Assembly (NCBI GenBank): GCA_945487035.1 | Contig: CALYTI010000020.1 | Coordinates: forward strand, 1-35,958 | DNA length: 35,958 bases | Direction: 5' to 3' | DNA from: an uncultured Bacteroidales bacterium | GTDB lineage: Bacteria; Bacteroidota; Bacteroidia; Bacteroidales; UBA932 | Shown: positions 14,779 through 22,546 of the stretch, piece by piece | Layout of the letters: each line of letters begins with the position of its first letter | Numbering within the stretch: position 1 is the first letter of the stretch | Made by a program: the position numbers and the translations under genes | Notes under the pieces: model-generated | The model's input: only the letters and a program-made list of their open reading frames with translations | What the model was told of the DNA's origin: nothing | The model's database searches: none

Positions 14779-16083
14779 CTAAGCCTGTTTATGCCAATAA
14801 TTGATTTTGTGTCCTTTCAAAGCAAAGAAGATAAGGTAGAGGAAGCAAGGAATCAGCACCCAATACCCTGCCCTGAGGCTGCAGTTCTGGGCAATGAGTC
14901 CGTAAATTTGAGGCATAATGGCGTTGCCGCACAGTCCCATTATGAGCAGCGAAGAGCCGATTTTGGTGAATTTGCCCAGATTGTGAATTGACAGCGGCCA
15001 GATGGAGGCGTATATGAGTGAGTTCGGGAAGCCGAGTGCGCAGAGGAAAAGCAGCGAGAGGTTGATATGATGGCCCATAAATACCACAGGGCAGTCAACC
15101 AGCACTGCACAAAGTGAGAGCACGAGTCCCAGGAAAGAGCAGATGATGAGCGCCTGCTTCTGGGATATTACCTTTGGAATCAGGAAGATGCCTATGATAT
15201 ATCCTATCATCGTGCAGGCCAGGGTGTAGGACGGGAAGACCTTGGCTTCAAGCATATCCACGCCCATAGATCCGGCATAGTTGATGACAGTATCGATAGC
15301 TACCACCTGACTGCCGACGTGGAAGAAGATGGCAAGAGCTCCGAGCACCAGATAAGGATAGGAGAATACGCTCTTGCGGCTCGCTTCCCCGCTCAGCTCC
15401 TCAGAAGCATTCTCGGATTCGGTATCGATTTCCGGAAGGGAGGATTTCTTTACAATAAGCGAGAAAACCACAAGTGCGGCACCCAGAATGGAATAAGGCA
15501 CGATTACCCTTCTGATAAGGTCGTCGAGAATAAGACTCTTCTCCATATCACCAAGAGTACCGGACTCGATGAGGGCAAAGAGTTCGCTGTCGCCCGGGTC
15601 GAGAATCACTGCGGCAAACACCAGAGGCGAGATGATTCCGGCGATTTTGTTGCATATTCCCATAATGCTCATCCTCCTGGCGGCACTCTCGATAGGGCCG
15701 ATGATGGTGACATAAGGATTGGCTGCAGTCTGGAGTATGGCAAGGCCGGTTCCTATCATAAAGAGGCCGAGAAGAAACAGCCCGAATTCCCTTACAAGTG
15801 CGGCAGGAACGAAGACAAACATACCTGCGGCCATTATCAGGAAGCCTATCATTATGCCGTTCTTGAATCCCGTCTTTTTGAGCAGTATGCTGGACGGTAT
15901 CGCCATCACGAAATACGCAATGTAGAAGGCAAAGGTTACGAAATAGGACTGGAAATGAGTCAATTCGCAGGAGATTCTGAAATACGGAATCAGAATGGAA
16001 TTCACCCAGGACACAAAGCCGAAGATGAAAAACATTATGGCGAGAATAATCATCGCCCCTATATTGGTTTTATTCCTGTTCAT
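14779..16083 (-). CDS. MFS sugar permease (FucP/NagP type)
   Basis: The 434-aa integral membrane protein has about 12 hydrophobic segments. The opening (FFIFGFVSWVNSILIPYFRISCELTHFQSYFVTFAFYIAYFVMAIPSS) is characteristic of the FucP/NagP/GluP sugar:H+ symporters common in Bacteroidota. LAILQTAANPYVTIIGP is the conserved central motif. It sits directly upstream of nagA and probably imports N-acetylhexosamine or a related monosaccharide across the inner membrane. Its start lies inside the end of the 52-aa ORF (14-nt overlap). No outer-membrane SusC/SusD partner is in this operon. Confidence 0.9.
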   Translation of the reverse strand: MNRNKTNIGAMIILAIMFFIFGFVSWVNSILIPYFRISCELTHFQSYFVTFAFYIAYFVMAIPSSILLKKTGFKNGIMIGFLIMAAGMFVFVPAALVREFGLFLLGLFMIGTGLAILQTAANPYVTIIGPIESAARRMSIMGICNKIAGIISPLVFAAVILDPGDSELFALIESGTLGDMEKSLILDDLIRRVIVPYSILGAALVVFSLIVKKSSLPEIDTESENASEELSGEASRKSVFSYPYLVLGALAIFFHVGSQVVAIDTVINYAGSMGVDMLEAKVFPSYTLACTMIGYIIGIFLIPKVISQKQALIICSFLGLVLSLCAVLVDCPVVFMGHHINLSLLFLCALGFPNSLIYASIWPLSIHNLGKFTKIGSSLLIMGLCGNAIMPQIYGLIAQNCSLRAGYWVLIPCFLYLIFFALKGHKINYWHKQA

Positions 16084-16228
16084 CGCGTGTTCTGTAAGGT
16101 CTGCTTGTTACAAAATCGAAAAACTCGTGGTAAAGTGCCCGGTCCTCACGGCTTTCCGGCACGCTGTCGCTGAAGAAATAGTTCGGCTTTAGGCAGGCAA
16201 GCAATATGTTTATTATCTTATTTGTCAT
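16070..16228 (-). CDS. 52-aa small ORF coupled to neighbours
   Basis: This frame runs from an ATG at 16228 that overlaps the stop of the DUF6259 gene (ATGA) to a TAA at 16070, 14 nt inside the MFS gene. The product begins MTNKIINILLACLKPNYF, with a short hydrophobic start, followed by a charged region (SREDRALYHEFFDFVTSRPYR). The tight overlap on both sides fits the packing of the rest of the operon and supports translation. It fills the only apparent gap in this part of the operon. No family recognised; it could also be a remnant of a larger protein. Confidence 0.55.
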   Translation of the reverse strand: MTNKIINILLACLKPNYFFSDSVPESREDRALYHEFFDFVTSRPYRTRDEQE

Positions 16229-18237
16229 TTCGGAAGATTTACTCTCTGTGCAGAATAAGCTTTGACGGTAAGGGTCTGTCCGTCAGGAAGTTCCACAATG
16301 TGGTCCTCGGCGCTCATATTGACCAGCATATAGGCTCTGCGTCCCTTAACGCTCACCCATTCGGCACCCATTACCACATTGGTCTTCTGGTAGTTAGGGA
16401 TGTCAACAACCGGATTGTCCCCTGCCGGAGCGAACTCCCTTATGAACCTGCCGCCAAGCACCAGGTCGTGCTGACCCTTGCGGAACTCGGCGAGGGTTTT
16501 GAGGAACTCCTGCTCCACCCTGTTCTCGTCGCGCATAAGCAGTTCAGGACTGACCCAACCGAGCTGTGAGCCCCAAAGCAGGCTCTTCATCGTTATGTAA
16601 TTGAAGGAGCCGTCATTGAGTTTCCAAGGCACATAGGTAAAGCCGCTGTAGATGCACCTGTCGGAGTAAAGCACAGGGAAGAGAGGCACCATCTTTATGC
16701 CCGGGCTGTGAGGGGAATTGACCACCAGCATCATATCGAAAAGGTCTATGTAGCACTCCACGCACTCCTCGGTTGTCATAATGTGCTTGCTGTCATAGAG
16801 TTCGGTCCTAATCTTGGTGAGCATCTCCCTGTAGGCTTCCGGCCACCAGGAGCCGCCTCCCTTAGGGTGGCTGTGATGCTCCGCGTAGCAAGGTTCGCTG
16901 GCTGCGCAGCCGATTTGGTCAATATAGATACCGTCAGTTCCCAGTTCGGAGAGTATCCTGCGGTTGAGGTCATATTGCACATCCTGCCATATAGGTGAAG
17001 ACGGACAGGTCACGGTATTGATAACCTTGGAGCTGTAAACCTCAGTGTAGAGGCTGCCGTCAGGCTTGCGGCAGGATGCTTCCTTGCCGTTAAGCTCTTC
17101 GTAAGTATGGTTTGCCGGGTCCCAGAGCCTTCCGTTGATATAAGGGGTCACATAGGCTCCCATCTTCTGGGCCTTCTTCACCGCCTCTTCGAAACCTGGT
17201 TTTGCCGGGAGATAGTCCGGATAGTTGGTGTCATAAGGCAGATGCTGCCAGAAATACCAGTGAAGTCCCACACCCTTGCCGTAATAGTCAAGTGCCTTGT
17301 AAAGGGCACCGGTCATCTTTTCGTCCACATCTATAGGCCTGAGCCAGAGGTCGGCATTTTTTACCCAGGAGGCAATCTTCCTGTCCTTCAGAGGGGTGCT
17401 TGCCCACTTGCTCTGCTCAATGAAAGGCCTGTACACCATACGGGCGGTCTCTTCCCAGCACTGGGGCTCGTAGTAGAGCTGAGCCGACCACGGAAGTGAG
17501 AAATGACCTTCATCGCTCCAGGCATAGGAAGTAGTAACAGACTGATAAAATACCACGCTCTGGCCTTCGCCCTTCATTCCGAGGTTTTTGTTGCAGCCGT
17601 TCTTGTCGGTGGTGGTGAGGGCTACAGTCTGTTTGCCGTTGTGCATCATCACAAGCTGGAGCACACCGGTGCAGGAAGGGTAGCGCATCTGCAGCTGACC
17701 TCCCGTCGGCATATTGTACTCAGCACCGTAGCCGAAAGGCAATATGCCCTTGACATCCCCTTCGAGACGCTTTACACTGATGCGTGGATAGTCAGCCTTG
17801 GTGACAACCCAGCCTTCAGGAAGGCTTGCTTCGATATTCCAGTTCGGAGTCTTGTCCTGAGGGCCTAAGCTTACGCTTATGGTAAGAGGCCACTCTCCCG
17901 CTTCGATTACAAGGTTCCAGGTGAATCTGACCGTCTGCACTCCGTCCTTCTCTTCGTACTTTCCTCCCTGATAATAAGTGTATCGGGGCTGGAGAGTAGG
18001 ATTCTCACCGCGGGGTCCGAGCAGGGTGATTTCCCAAGGATGGGTATTGCTCCCGCTGGACGGGAGTATATTGACCCCGTCAAAATAGAAATACCTGAAA
18101 AAGTAATTCTTGTCGGAGCCTCCGAAACGGAGTTCCACCTTGTCGTTCTTAAGTACAAAATCGTCTTCCAGATGCTGCGCAGAGCCCAGGAGCGGACTCA
18201 GCACTGCCAAAGCTATAAGCAATAATCTCTTCTTCAT
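16225..18237 (-). CDS. Secreted DUF6259 putative glycosidase
   Basis: The 670-aa protein has a signal peptide (MKKRLLLIALAVLSPLLGSAQ). A beta-rich N-terminal part (about 30-270) is followed by a TIM-barrel-like region containing GVGLHWYFWQHLPYDTNYPDYLPAKPGF (323-349), YVTPYINGRLWD (362-373), GIYIDQIGC (436-444, D440) and TTEECVE (488-494). These are DUF6259 hallmarks, a family related to glycoside hydrolase barrels; D440 and E490/E491 are plausible catalytic acids by position only. The C-terminal beta domain ends with TLTVKAYSAQRVNLPK. Starts and stops overlap neighbours by 4 nt at both ends. Likely a periplasmic glycosidase; specificity unknown. Confidence 0.85.
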   Translation of the reverse strand: MKKRLLLIALAVLSPLLGSAQHLEDDFVLKNDKVELRFGGSDKNYFFRYFYFDGVNILPSSGSNTHPWEITLLGPRGENPTLQPRYTYYQGGKYEEKDGVQTVRFTWNLVIEAGEWPLTISVSLGPQDKTPNWNIEASLPEGWVVTKADYPRISVKRLEGDVKGILPFGYGAEYNMPTGGQLQMRYPSCTGVLQLVMMHNGKQTVALTTTDKNGCNKNLGMKGEGQSVVFYQSVTTSYAWSDEGHFSLPWSAQLYYEPQCWEETARMVYRPFIEQSKWASTPLKDRKIASWVKNADLWLRPIDVDEKMTGALYKALDYYGKGVGLHWYFWQHLPYDTNYPDYLPAKPGFEEAVKKAQKMGAYVTPYINGRLWDPANHTYEELNGKEASCRKPDGSLYTEVYSSKVINTVTCPSSPIWQDVQYDLNRRILSELGTDGIYIDQIGCAASEPCYAEHHSHPKGGGSWWPEAYREMLTKIRTELYDSKHIMTTEECVECYIDLFDMMLVVNSPHSPGIKMVPLFPVLYSDRCIYSGFTYVPWKLNDGSFNYITMKSLLWGSQLGWVSPELLMRDENRVEQEFLKTLAEFRKGQHDLVLGGRFIREFAPAGDNPVVDIPNYQKTNVVMGAEWVSVKGRRAYMLVNMSAEDHIVELPDGQTLTVKAYSAQRVNLPK

Positions 18238-20297
18238 TGTCTGTTCAGTTTATCGTGTTCCTTAACCGTTTTCCTTGTTATTTTCTTTCCTCCCTTAAGA
18301 GGGTCCCAGGAGATCACATAATTCTTCCCGTCCTTTATGAACGCAAAGGCGCGGTGGGTTCTGTCGCCTTCCGGTGTTATCATTATGCATTCATAGAAGC
18401 GCGGAGTGCCGTCCTTGTCTTTGAGCAGCAGGAATTCCCTGTCCGGGTCCCTGAGAAGGGCTTTCTGCTCTTCGGAGAAAACTTCATTCCTTTTGGCCTC
18501 CTCCCACGCCCTTACCACTGCAAGGTTGTCTTTGCGGAGCGGATGTCTTTTGAGCACCTCCAGATTGCCCATCAGGGAGATTGGCGAATCGTAGGCAAGA
18601 GCCTTGCTGCAGATGTATTCGAGCATATCCGGCTGCATACCTATGGTGGTACTGTCGCTGTCCACATAGTTTACCCAACCGAAATCTATCGAGCTGAAGT
18701 CCTTTGAAATCCTCTCTGCGCAAGGAAGCACATAGCGCTTCATTGCCTTCCTGGTATCCTCAGGCTTGAAGTAGTCGAAGGCGTTGCCTCTGGTGAGTAT
18801 ATGCCAGCCGTAATGCGACTTGAGCGCGCCTTCGGAGTATATGGGTTTTTCAGGCAGAGCCTCATATACCCTCTGTTGGGCGAGCGAGACATTGTACCAA
18901 TAAGGCTCAGGCACATCTTCCGCCCCGTCGAAATACAGGAATTCGAAGCCGGCTTCGCTGTAAATGGCTGCCAGGTTGCGTGCTATTTCATCCTGAATGT
19001 CCGTAGTCTGGTCCAGACGGATAAATCGCGGCCAGGTATCCACGTCCATAAGCCTTACAAGAGCATTGCGGCTGTGGGAGACCGCCTTGGAGCTATGCAG
19101 CCCCCTGCGGCAGCCTTTCAGCACATTGTCTTCCACATAAGCATACTCCACAAGCTCGTCGTCTATTCTCACTATCCTGCGTCCGGCCTCCTGCACGAGC
19201 CTGTGAACCTGTCCCGCTACGGGGATATCCACCTGGTCGGGACCGATTTCCTCAGTCAAAATAAGTTCCAGCACAGTATTGAGCCTGCTGTCGGGCACTC
19301 CGCCGCAGACATAAGGGTCGTCTATGGAAGCCTTTGAATAATGTATGTGGAAGCCGGCCTTCATTCCGGCAGCCCTGATTTTGCCCGTAATGAGCTTAAG
19401 GTCTTCGATTCCGTTCGGGTAGTATCTGTTCCAAAGAAAATGGCCGCAGGTATAGGCGAAATCGGGATAATACACTACCATATTCTTCATCCCTGCCTCC
19501 TTGGCAAAAGCTATGTGCTCGTCAATATTGGCAGGAGTAACATTTCTAAGCTCATAATAGGACCAACTGTAGTCCTCCCTTCTTCGGCTCTGCACTCCAA
19601 GAGGCAGGCCGTAAGCTCTTTCCAGATGGTCAATCTCGTCCAGCAGCTGCTCCTTCTCACCCACCGTCAGAGCAGCACTTACACCCGTCAGCGCAACATT
19701 TTCCTGGGCTCCTGCCCAAAGCACCAGACCGGCGCGGTCCCTGAAGGAATCGATACGGGTACGCGGGTCAAGGCCCATAAGGCATACTCCACCGCGCTCG
19801 TCCCAGCTCACATTGAGCCACTCGCCGAAATTCCCAAGCTCCTTTACCGGCAGCTGCAAAAAGCGCAGCTCGTCGATTTCCGTACGCCTTTTGACTCCCA
19901 TCTTCTCCAGCCTGTAGTCAATCCGTTCAAGGGTAAAGACAATGTTTCTTGGGGAAATATTGCAGTCTAACACGAAGATGTCCGCAGTCCGGTCGAAGGA
20001 CACATAGAGTTTCCCTCCTTCATAAGCAATTCTGTTTGAGGAGAATACTATAGGCTTGGCGGGGTACATCAGGAAATTCTCGTTGTCGTAGGGCCGGTTC
20101 TGGGTAATGGTGCATAGCGGCAAGCTACCCGCCTGCGTATCCAGACACTCCCTTCCCGCGGCCTTGTCATAGAGACTGACGGCATAGCCATCCTCGCTGA
20201 GCACAAGGGTACAGGCTTCGTTTTCCAACACTATCTGTGCGCAGAGACTGCGGCAAACAAACAGAAGGGCGAGTACTATGGAGCTTTTGAACTTCAT
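18234..20297 (-). CDS. Secreted TIM-barrel-like putative glycosidase, unassigned
   Basis: The 687-aa protein has a signal peptide (MKFKSSIVLALLFVCRSLCAQ). The first 240 residues are beta-rich, as in the super-sandwich domain before many glycosidase barrels. A barrel-like region follows: MKNMVVYYPDFAYTCGHF (270-287), GMKAGFHIHYSKASIDDPY (311-329), FEFLYFDGAEDV (451-462, D457) and KPIYSEGA (484-491, E489). D457 and E489 are candidate catalytic residues by position. The C-terminal 60 residues form another beta module. I do not recognise a numbered CAZy family. It overlaps the DUF6259 gene by 4 nt and follows GH20 by 2 bp, so it probably acts on the same glycan. Coding is certain; function is inferred. 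Confidence 0.8.
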   Translation of the reverse strand: MKFKSSIVLALLFVCRSLCAQIVLENEACTLVLSEDGYAVSLYDKAAGRECLDTQAGSLPLCTITQNRPYDNENFLMYPAKPIVFSSNRIAYEGGKLYVSFDRTADIFVLDCNISPRNIVFTLERIDYRLEKMGVKRRTEIDELRFLQLPVKELGNFGEWLNVSWDERGGVCLMGLDPRTRIDSFRDRAGLVLWAGAQENVALTGVSAALTVGEKEQLLDEIDHLERAYGLPLGVQSRRREDYSWSYYELRNVTPANIDEHIAFAKEAGMKNMVVYYPDFAYTCGHFLWNRYYPNGIEDLKLITGKIRAAGMKAGFHIHYSKASIDDPYVCGGVPDSRLNTVLELILTEEIGPDQVDIPVAGQVHRLVQEAGRRIVRIDDELVEYAYVEDNVLKGCRRGLHSSKAVSHSRNALVRLMDVDTWPRFIRLDQTTDIQDEIARNLAAIYSEAGFEFLYFDGAEDVPEPYWYNVSLAQQRVYEALPEKPIYSEGALKSHYGWHILTRGNAFDYFKPEDTRKAMKRYVLPCAERISKDFSSIDFGWVNYVDSDSTTIGMQPDMLEYICSKALAYDSPISLMGNLEVLKRHPLRKDNLAVVRAWEEAKRNEVFSEEQKALLRDPDREFLLLKDKDGTPRFYECIMITPEGDRTHRAFAFIKDGKNYVISWDPLKGGKKITRKTVKEHDKLNRQ

Positions 20298-20299
20298 AC

Positions 20300-21883
20300 T
20301 CAGCGTTTGATTATGACAGGTCCTGCAGGTTCGCTGTGGGCGGAAGGCTCGCGGGCATCGAAATAATATATGCCGAGCTTGTCCATAAGCCCGTAATACG
20401 GATCAAGCCTTCGGGCAAAGCTACCGTAATCTTTGTTTCCGGCTTCGGTCCAGGCTGCCTCCGCGAGGGCAAACAGGCGAGGATAAATCATAAAATACAG
20501 CCTGTCGGTATTGTGCACCAGCTCGGTCCAGAGATTGGACTGTATGCCGAGTACGGTGTCCATATCGTCCTCTTCAAGGCCCCAGCCTTCGTACCAGGCA
20601 TCCGGGAAAGCATAGACATCCTCCAGAGGGCAGAATCCGTCCCAGGTACGCCCGCAGCTGTGCGAAGAGTGCTGTATGAAATCATAATACATAGGCTTTC
20701 TCGGGCAGAGTATGGTCCTGTACTCCTTGTCAAGGCTCTGCACCAGGGTCTGAGGCCTGTCGTGCCTCCACCAGCAGATAACGCTCTGAGCGCGGTCAGG
20801 TTCGAACCCCAGCACATCATCCCAGGCTATCATCTGCTTGCCCATAGTCTTGAGGGTATCGCAGATGCGGTGGATGAAATAGCCTTCTGCGGCCTTGATG
20901 TCAGGGAGTCCTTCCCTGCGCATAAGTGCCTTTACATCAGGGTCTTTCTTCCAGGCTTCGGAGCCATAGAACACCTCATCCCCGCCAATGTGTATGTACT
21001 GTGAAGGGAAAAGGGAGGCCACTTCCTTCAAGATTGTAGTGAGGTAGGCGTATGTTCCTTCCTTGCCCACATTGAAGGTGAAGTCAGGGAACTGTCCGCT
21101 GCCGCCGCCATTGAATTCGGGGTAAGCCCTGTTGGCAGCACTTGCGTGACCCGGCATATCAATTTCAGGGATGACTTCTATATGTCTTGCAGCGGCGTAT
21201 GCCACGATTTCGCGGATTTCGTCCTGAGTGTAGTACTGCGCCTCGGTATAAGGGTCGCTGTGGGTGCCTATGCCTCCTGTAAGGGCAAGCTCAGGATATG
21301 CCTTGATTTCTATTCTCCAGCCCTGGGCGTCGGTCAGATGCCAATGGAACTTGTTGAGCTTGAGATATGCCATCATATCCAGAAGTTTCATCACCTCCTG
21401 CTTTCCGAAGAAATGCCTTGCCTCATCGAGCATAAAGCCGCGCCAGCCGTACCTCGGCCCGTCTTCAATGTCTCCAAGACGGACTTGTCCGCTTGTATAC
21501 ACTTGTTGGAGCAGGGTCTGGCAGCCGTAGAAGACGCCTGGAGCATCACCTCGGATTTCTATGCTGTTCGCTTTGACGAGAAGTTCATAGGACTCCGCAT
21601 CGGACTCCGGGTCATATACAAGTTTCACAGCTTTTCCCCGGCCTTTGCCGAGTTCAAGCTCATAGCCCATACGCGAAAGGCTTTCCTGCAGAAGCTGAGC
21701 TTCGGCCAGCAGCTGCGCATCGGCTACGATTCTGCCGAAGCGGTCAAAACTTACGGAGCCTTCCTTGATCTCGATGCCGTTAGGCTGAGGTATGACACCG
21801 GGAGTCTGAGGAATTTCCGCTGCCTTCGGAGCGCAGCATACGAAGAGCCCGGCAACAAGGGTTATCAATAGTGTTTTTCTCAT
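20300..21883 (-). CDS. GH20 beta-N-acetylhexosaminidase lipoprotein
   Basis: The 527-aa exported enzyme has a signal peptide ending in a lipobox (LFVC, C16). It has the GH20b-like N-terminal domain (about 25-140) and a catalytic barrel with WRGFMLDEARHFFGK (147-161), HWHLTDAQGWRIEI (180-193), VIPEIDMPGHA (237-247) and the catalytic pair HIGGDE (D302-E303). GH20 enzymes release terminal GlcNAc or GalNAc using the substrate acetamido group. Its length is normal for the family. It begins about 20 bp after a strong palindrome and 49 bp after a TATCTTTG box, so it may have its own promoter within the operon. It would supply substrate for NagA/NagB. Confidence 0.95.
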   Translation of the reverse strand: MRKTLLITLVAGLFVCCAPKAAEIPQTPGVIPQPNGIEIKEGSVSFDRFGRIVADAQLLAEAQLLQESLSRMGYELELGKGRGKAVKLVYDPESDAESYELLVKANSIEIRGDAPGVFYGCQTLLQQVYTSGQVRLGDIEDGPRYGWRGFMLDEARHFFGKQEVMKLLDMMAYLKLNKFHWHLTDAQGWRIEIKAYPELALTGGIGTHSDPYTEAQYYTQDEIREIVAYAAARHIEVIPEIDMPGHASAANRAYPEFNGGGSGQFPDFTFNVGKEGTYAYLTTILKEVASLFPSQYIHIGGDEVFYGSEAWKKDPDVKALMRREGLPDIKAAEGYFIHRICDTLKTMGKQMIAWDDVLGFEPDRAQSVICWWRHDRPQTLVQSLDKEYRTILCPRKPMYYDFIQHSSHSCGRTWDGFCPLEDVYAFPDAWYEGWGLEEDDMDTVLGIQSNLWTELVHNTDRLYFMIYPRLFALAEAAWTEAGNKDYGSFARRLDPYYGLMDKLGIYYFDAREPSAHSEPAGPVIIKR

Positions 21884-21903
21884 ATTTGTTCAATTTATGT
21901 GGA

Positions 21904-21931
21904 CCATAAGGGAGTATCACCTCCCTTATGG
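21904..21931. promoter_or_regulatory. 28-bp palindrome at the GH20 promoter (operator or 5' hairpin)
   Basis: CCATAAGGGAG (21904-21914) and CTCCCTTATGG (21921-21931) are perfect 11-bp arms around a 6-nt centre. The site immediately follows the -7 box (21932-21939), so it covers the expected start of transcription of the GH20 gene. No T-run follows on either strand, which argues against a simple terminator. It could be a dimeric operator, for example for a XylR/LacI-type regulator, or a 5'-terminal mRNA hairpin. As a termination site for the truncated regulator it is less likely. Confidence 0.55.
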
Positions 21932-21939
21932 CAAAGATA
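21932..21939 (-). promoter_or_regulatory. -7 promoter element TATCTTTG for GH20 gene
   Basis: It matches TAnnTTTG on the minus strand. No clear TTTG is seen at the -33 position, so an activator may be needed or the box may be a chance match. It lies between the truncated regulator stop and the palindrome. Confidence 0.4.
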
Positions 21940-21943
21940 AGGA

Positions 21944-22546
21944 TTAGAATTTACAGAAAGGAATGTTGTATGCATCCGTTACGATGAGCGCCCTCTCGTC
22001 ATCACAGCAGAACACCGCAGTGCGTGGAGGCAGTGCTTTGAGCCATTCATAGAGGCTCTGCATATCTTTCTTTCCCGACTCTTTGATGTCATAGCGCTGC
22101 AAAGTGCCGCCCAGACGACTGACTTCCCCTCTGAATCCCGAATAGCGTTCATCTGACCAGAGCACACCCGCGATGCCGACAAAGGCAAAAGAGGAGAAAT
22201 GCCGCTCATAAAAATATCTTGCTGCCATCACTCCCGTGCCTATGTAGTCGCCGGTAATGTTGGAGTGGACGGTCGAACGCTTCCTGTAATTGAGCAGTAC
22301 GATGGGGATATGGAGGTCCTCAATGCTTTTGAGGTCTTCGTCCGACCAGCGTCCAATGATAGCATCCGCCTTCCACTCCCTGGCGATTTGGGCAAGTTCC
22401 TTGAGGTTCTCTTCACCGCTGCGGTATTCGCCGGGCAGGCGATAGAAGGACCAGGGGCCGTATTTCTTGGAATACCGCATTATCCCGCGAAGCAGACTTC
22501 TGTCATATTCGCTGGAATAGTCGGTCATCAGGATTACCTTAATCAT
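21944..22546 (-). pseudogene. Truncated XylR/LacI-like sensor (DNA-binding half missing)
   Basis: The 200-aa protein matches the N-terminal periplasmic-binding-like sensor half of XylR-type AraC regulators: IKVILMTDYSSEYDRSLLRGIMRYSKKYGPWSFYR, ADAIIGRWSDEDLKSIEDLHIPIVLLNYR, FAFVGIAGVLWSDERYSGF and PPRTAVFCCDDERA. Full-length members are near 380-400 aa and end in two AraC helix-turn-helices; here the frame stops after NIPFCKF. The rest is not found downstream, since the GH20 promoter region follows within 5 bp. It is therefore a C-terminal truncation, or a sensor-only protein. Its ATG overlaps the stop of the NAGPA gene (ATGA), so it is still placed for translation. Confidence 0.75.
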
